Shown piece after piece: positions 6,431-7,963 of a stretch of 7,963 bases of DNA (position 1 is the first letter of the stretch; each line of letters opens with the position of its first letter). The notes beneath the pieces were generated by a model. That model made no database searches. It saw only the letters and a program-made list of their open reading frames with translations, and had not been told where the DNA came from. Source of the stretch: Halieaceae bacterium (GTDB lineage: Bacteria; Pseudomonadota; Gammaproteobacteria; Pseudomonadales; Halieaceae); NCBI GenBank assembly GCA_018666055.1, contig JABJAS010000183.1:1-7963 (forward strand). Direction: 5' to 3'. The position numbers and the translations under genes are program-made.

Positions 6431-7585
6431 TTAAGGCACCGTACTGACGTCATTGCGCGTCAGTAAGTCTTCCTCTACGAAACGGAGGATAGCCTCTAGT
6501 GCAATTTCTCGCGGAAAGTCATTCTTATCCGCGAACAGAGCCTGCGAGAGCCGGTGCTGTCGCGCGATAGGTATCGACATGGCCCAATGATCGGCGTTAA
6601 AAAAACCCAGTAGGGTAGATCCCGGTATGATCTGATCGTAAAAGACCAGCTGACTATCGTTACGCGCGTCTCGTAGTTGCCCTAGTTTTCTATGGGATCC
6701 TTTTAAGCCATTAGAAATATTGTCGGGATCAGGAAAGGACACCACGGAGTAGTAACGGATGTGTTCTGGTAGGGTTTGCGTTGCAAACCATTGCTTACGG
6801 TTGGCAGGCATCAAAGTCTCCAGTGCTTTGGAGTCTTTCTTTTCGCACTCTGCTCCCGGAACCCGTGTCAGCCAGCGCAGCTGCTTTTCATTAGCCCCCT
6901 CAGCCAATGCTGAGCCCCAGACGGCGCCTGAGTAAGATACCACTGCCGTAACCTGCCGAGCTAAATCGGGGTGGTTGGTCAGGAAGGAAAAAATATCGGG
7001 TAATCCCTTGGAGTAGCCGACAAGAACGAGGGGCTTGCTATCGTCGTTTCTACTCAAAGACTGAACGGATTGCGCAATCAGTTCGCCGTTGGTGTCTGAG
7101 CTGGCGATCCCCTCGACTTGAATAAAGCCCGCGTCGTAGCCGAACTCGGCCACATGTCGTGGTGCTGAGTTGTCATGATCTAACCAGGGTTTGACGCAGG
7201 AGTAGCCAAGGCCCGGGACCATTTTTGCTAATAAGTTTAAGGACGATGTCCCAAGTTCAACGGGTGTCCCTGTTGCGGCAGGTTCATCGTCAAAACGCAC
7301 GAGCGCTTCCTCGCAGGATCTAAAATCGGGGAGTAGTGCGCCATGATCCTCGTTGGCAGCACAAAAAATCTCCCGGAATCGGGCGCGACCGTCGGTAATG
7401 TTGTATTGATTTCCCGGCTCAAATGACACGGGCTCAATCGTGTAGGAAAAGGGCACTTGCGGTTGGCTTGAGCAGCTGATCAAAAGGGGCAAGATCGCAA
7501 AGAGCGCAACACAGCGCAGTGTGCGCGCTATTTCACCAGCGCCGTTGATAAGGTTGTGGCCTGTAGCGGTCAAGCTATTCGACAT
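6431..7585 (-). CDS. Secreted lipoprotein, alpha/beta-hydrolase-like
   Basis: Predicted lipoprotein of 384 residues that I could not place in a named family. The N-terminus has a basic region (RTLR), a hydrophobic core (about 25-36) and a lipobox L35-I36-S37-C38, so C38 should be lipidated. Serine follows the cysteine, which under the Lol sorting rule suggests the outer membrane. The mature part has a strand then nucleophile elbow, LVLVGYSKG, placing S192 in a GxSxG motif typical of serine hydrolases. H333 in NADHWA is a plausible catalytic histidine and D286 or D288 in FPDPDN a possible acid; these two are guesses. Several cysteines (75, 91, 130, 247) could form disulfides. The same frame stays open up to an ATG at 7825, but that part overlaps the LssY-like gene in another frame and leaves the lipoprotein signal internal, so I chose the ATG at 7585. 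It lacks a clear ribosome binding site and overlaps the upstream gene by 11 nt, consistent with translational coupling. Confidence 0.82.
   Translation of the reverse strand: MSNSLTATGHNLINGAGEIARTLRCVALFAILPLLISCSSQPQVPFSYTIEPVSFEPGNQYNITDGRARFREIFCAANEDHGALLPDFRSCEEALVRFDDEPAATGTPVELGTSSLNLLAKMVPGLGYSCVKPWLDHDNSAPRHVAEFGYDAGFIQVEGIASSDTNGELIAQSVQSLSRNDDSKPLVLVGYSKGLPDIFSFLTNHPDLARQVTAVVSYSGAVWGSALAEGANEKQLRWLTRVPGAECEKKDSKALETLMPANRKQWFATQTLPEHIRYYSVVSFPDPDNISNGLKGSHRKLGQLRDARNDSQLVFYDQIIPGSTLLGFFNADHWAMSIPIARQHRLSQALFADKNDFPREIALEAILRFVEEDLLTRNDVSTVP
6442..6465. terminator. Hairpin at the convergent junction, possible terminator
   Basis: TACTGACG (6442-6449) and CGTCAGTA (6458-6465) form a perfect 8-bp stem with an 8-nt loop. 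It lies in the last dozen codons of the lipoprotein gene and 34 bp past the stop of the hydroxylase large subunit. Neither side has a proper T-run, so efficient intrinsic termination is doubtful. Its position between two convergent genes makes a terminating or transcript-stabilising role plausible. Confidence 0.3.
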
Positions 7586-7963
7586 TGGGTTGCAGGCTTG
7601 GATGCCACTGAGGCAGCCACATGATGTGATCAATTTCGTCGAGTGACTTGGTCTCTTCAGAAAAGAAAAAAACAGCACGATAGCCATCTGAATAGTAAGG
7701 ATCGGGCGTGAGATTATAGTGGGTATCTGCCTCTGTAGAGATTTGGGAGCCAGCGACATAGGCGACACCGGATAGATTTTGTGAATAGGCGAGGTCTCCG
7801 GCCAATCCGTCCCGAGTACTATCAACGTAGGGATCTATCGTGTGAGTCGTCAGTGTGTTTTTGAAAAAGGCCACTCCAATATCGCGGCTTATTTGCCCTA
7901 AAAAAACATCCATATTGCGAAAGCGGTAAGGTGCTAACCACAGGCGAATATGATTTCGTCGGC
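7575..7963 (-). CDS. LssY C-terminal-domain protein, 5' end outside window
   Basis: The reading frame is open from the right edge of the window to a TAG at 7575-7577, giving the last 128 residues of a longer protein. The ATG at 7911-7913 is internal, because the frame continues upstream without a stop and the residues before it (HIRLWLAPYRFRN) fit the domain. Recognisable elements in order are HIRLWL, GQISRDIGVAF, a THTIDPYVDSTRD segment, DLAYSQ, DPYYSDGYRAVFFF and a final DHIMW. Together they resemble the C-terminal domain named after LssY of the Legionella lss type I secretion locus. The molecular function of this domain is not established, and the upstream part of the protein cannot be seen. 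It is followed, with an 11-nt overlap, by the lipoprotein hydrolase gene, so the two are likely co-transcribed. Family assignment is from remembered motif patterns, not a search. Confidence 0.78.
   Translation of the reverse strand, partial: RRNHIRLWLAPYRFRNMDVFLGQISRDIGVAFFKNTLTTHTIDPYVDSTRDGLAGDLAYSQNLSGVAYVAGSQISTEADTHYNLTPDPYYSDGYRAVFFFSEETKSLDEIDHIMWLPQWHPSLQPNVE

Noticed and set aside
7586..7825. 80-codon N-terminal extension of the lipoprotein frame
   Set aside because: It lies in another frame across the conserved LssY C-terminal domain and would bury the lipoprotein signal inside the protein.

Overview
The window carries six protein-coding genes in three blocks and no RNA gene, mobile element or CRISPR array that I can recognise. 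The moderate GC content, an IspZ/YciB-family membrane protein, an outer-membrane-type lipoprotein and an LssY C-terminal-domain protein point to a free-living, aerobic Gammaproteobacterium, perhaps marine. That placement is inferred from gene content, not from a phylogenetic marker.

Left block (about 1-1583). A metallo-beta-lactamase-fold hydrolase with all the zinc-binding motifs lies on the minus strand. It diverges from a plus-strand gene across a gap of roughly 0.5 kb. The gap holds a good sigma70-like promoter (TTGTCA, 16 bp, TATACT) facing right, an imperfect dyad, and a 48-codon startless open frame of uncertain meaning on the minus strand. The plus-strand gene (1584-2630) encodes a protein whose C-terminal half looks like the septation-associated membrane protein IspZ/YciB. 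About 160 extra residues that I cannot assign precede that half.

Central block (2810-6407). Three tightly coupled genes encode a complete heterotrimeric molybdenum hydroxylase of the xanthine dehydrogenase/CO dehydrogenase family, in the order FAD subunit, 2Fe-2S subunit, molybdopterin subunit. Both internal junctions are ATGA overlaps. Electrons would pass from the Mo centre through two 2Fe-2S clusters to FAD. The active-site loop reads AYRAPS, so it is neither a form I CO dehydrogenase (AYxCSFR) nor a canonical form II enzyme (AYRGAGR). The substrate is unknown. No maturation genes (XdhC or CoxDEF type) lie in the window. A 12-bp perfect palindrome sits 32 bp before the first gene.

Right block (6431-7963). 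Two minus-strand genes converge on the hydroxylase operon. One is the 3' part of an LssY C-terminal-domain gene that enters from the right edge. The other, overlapping it by 11 nt, is a secreted lipoprotein with a serine-hydrolase GYSKG elbow. The convergent junction is only 23 bp, and a short hairpin lies in the last codons of the lipoprotein gene.

Most of the window is conventional. The points worth a second look are the N-terminal extension on the IspZ-like protein, the unassigned hydroxylase and the palindrome upstream of it, and the lipoprotein hydrolase paired with an LssY-like gene.
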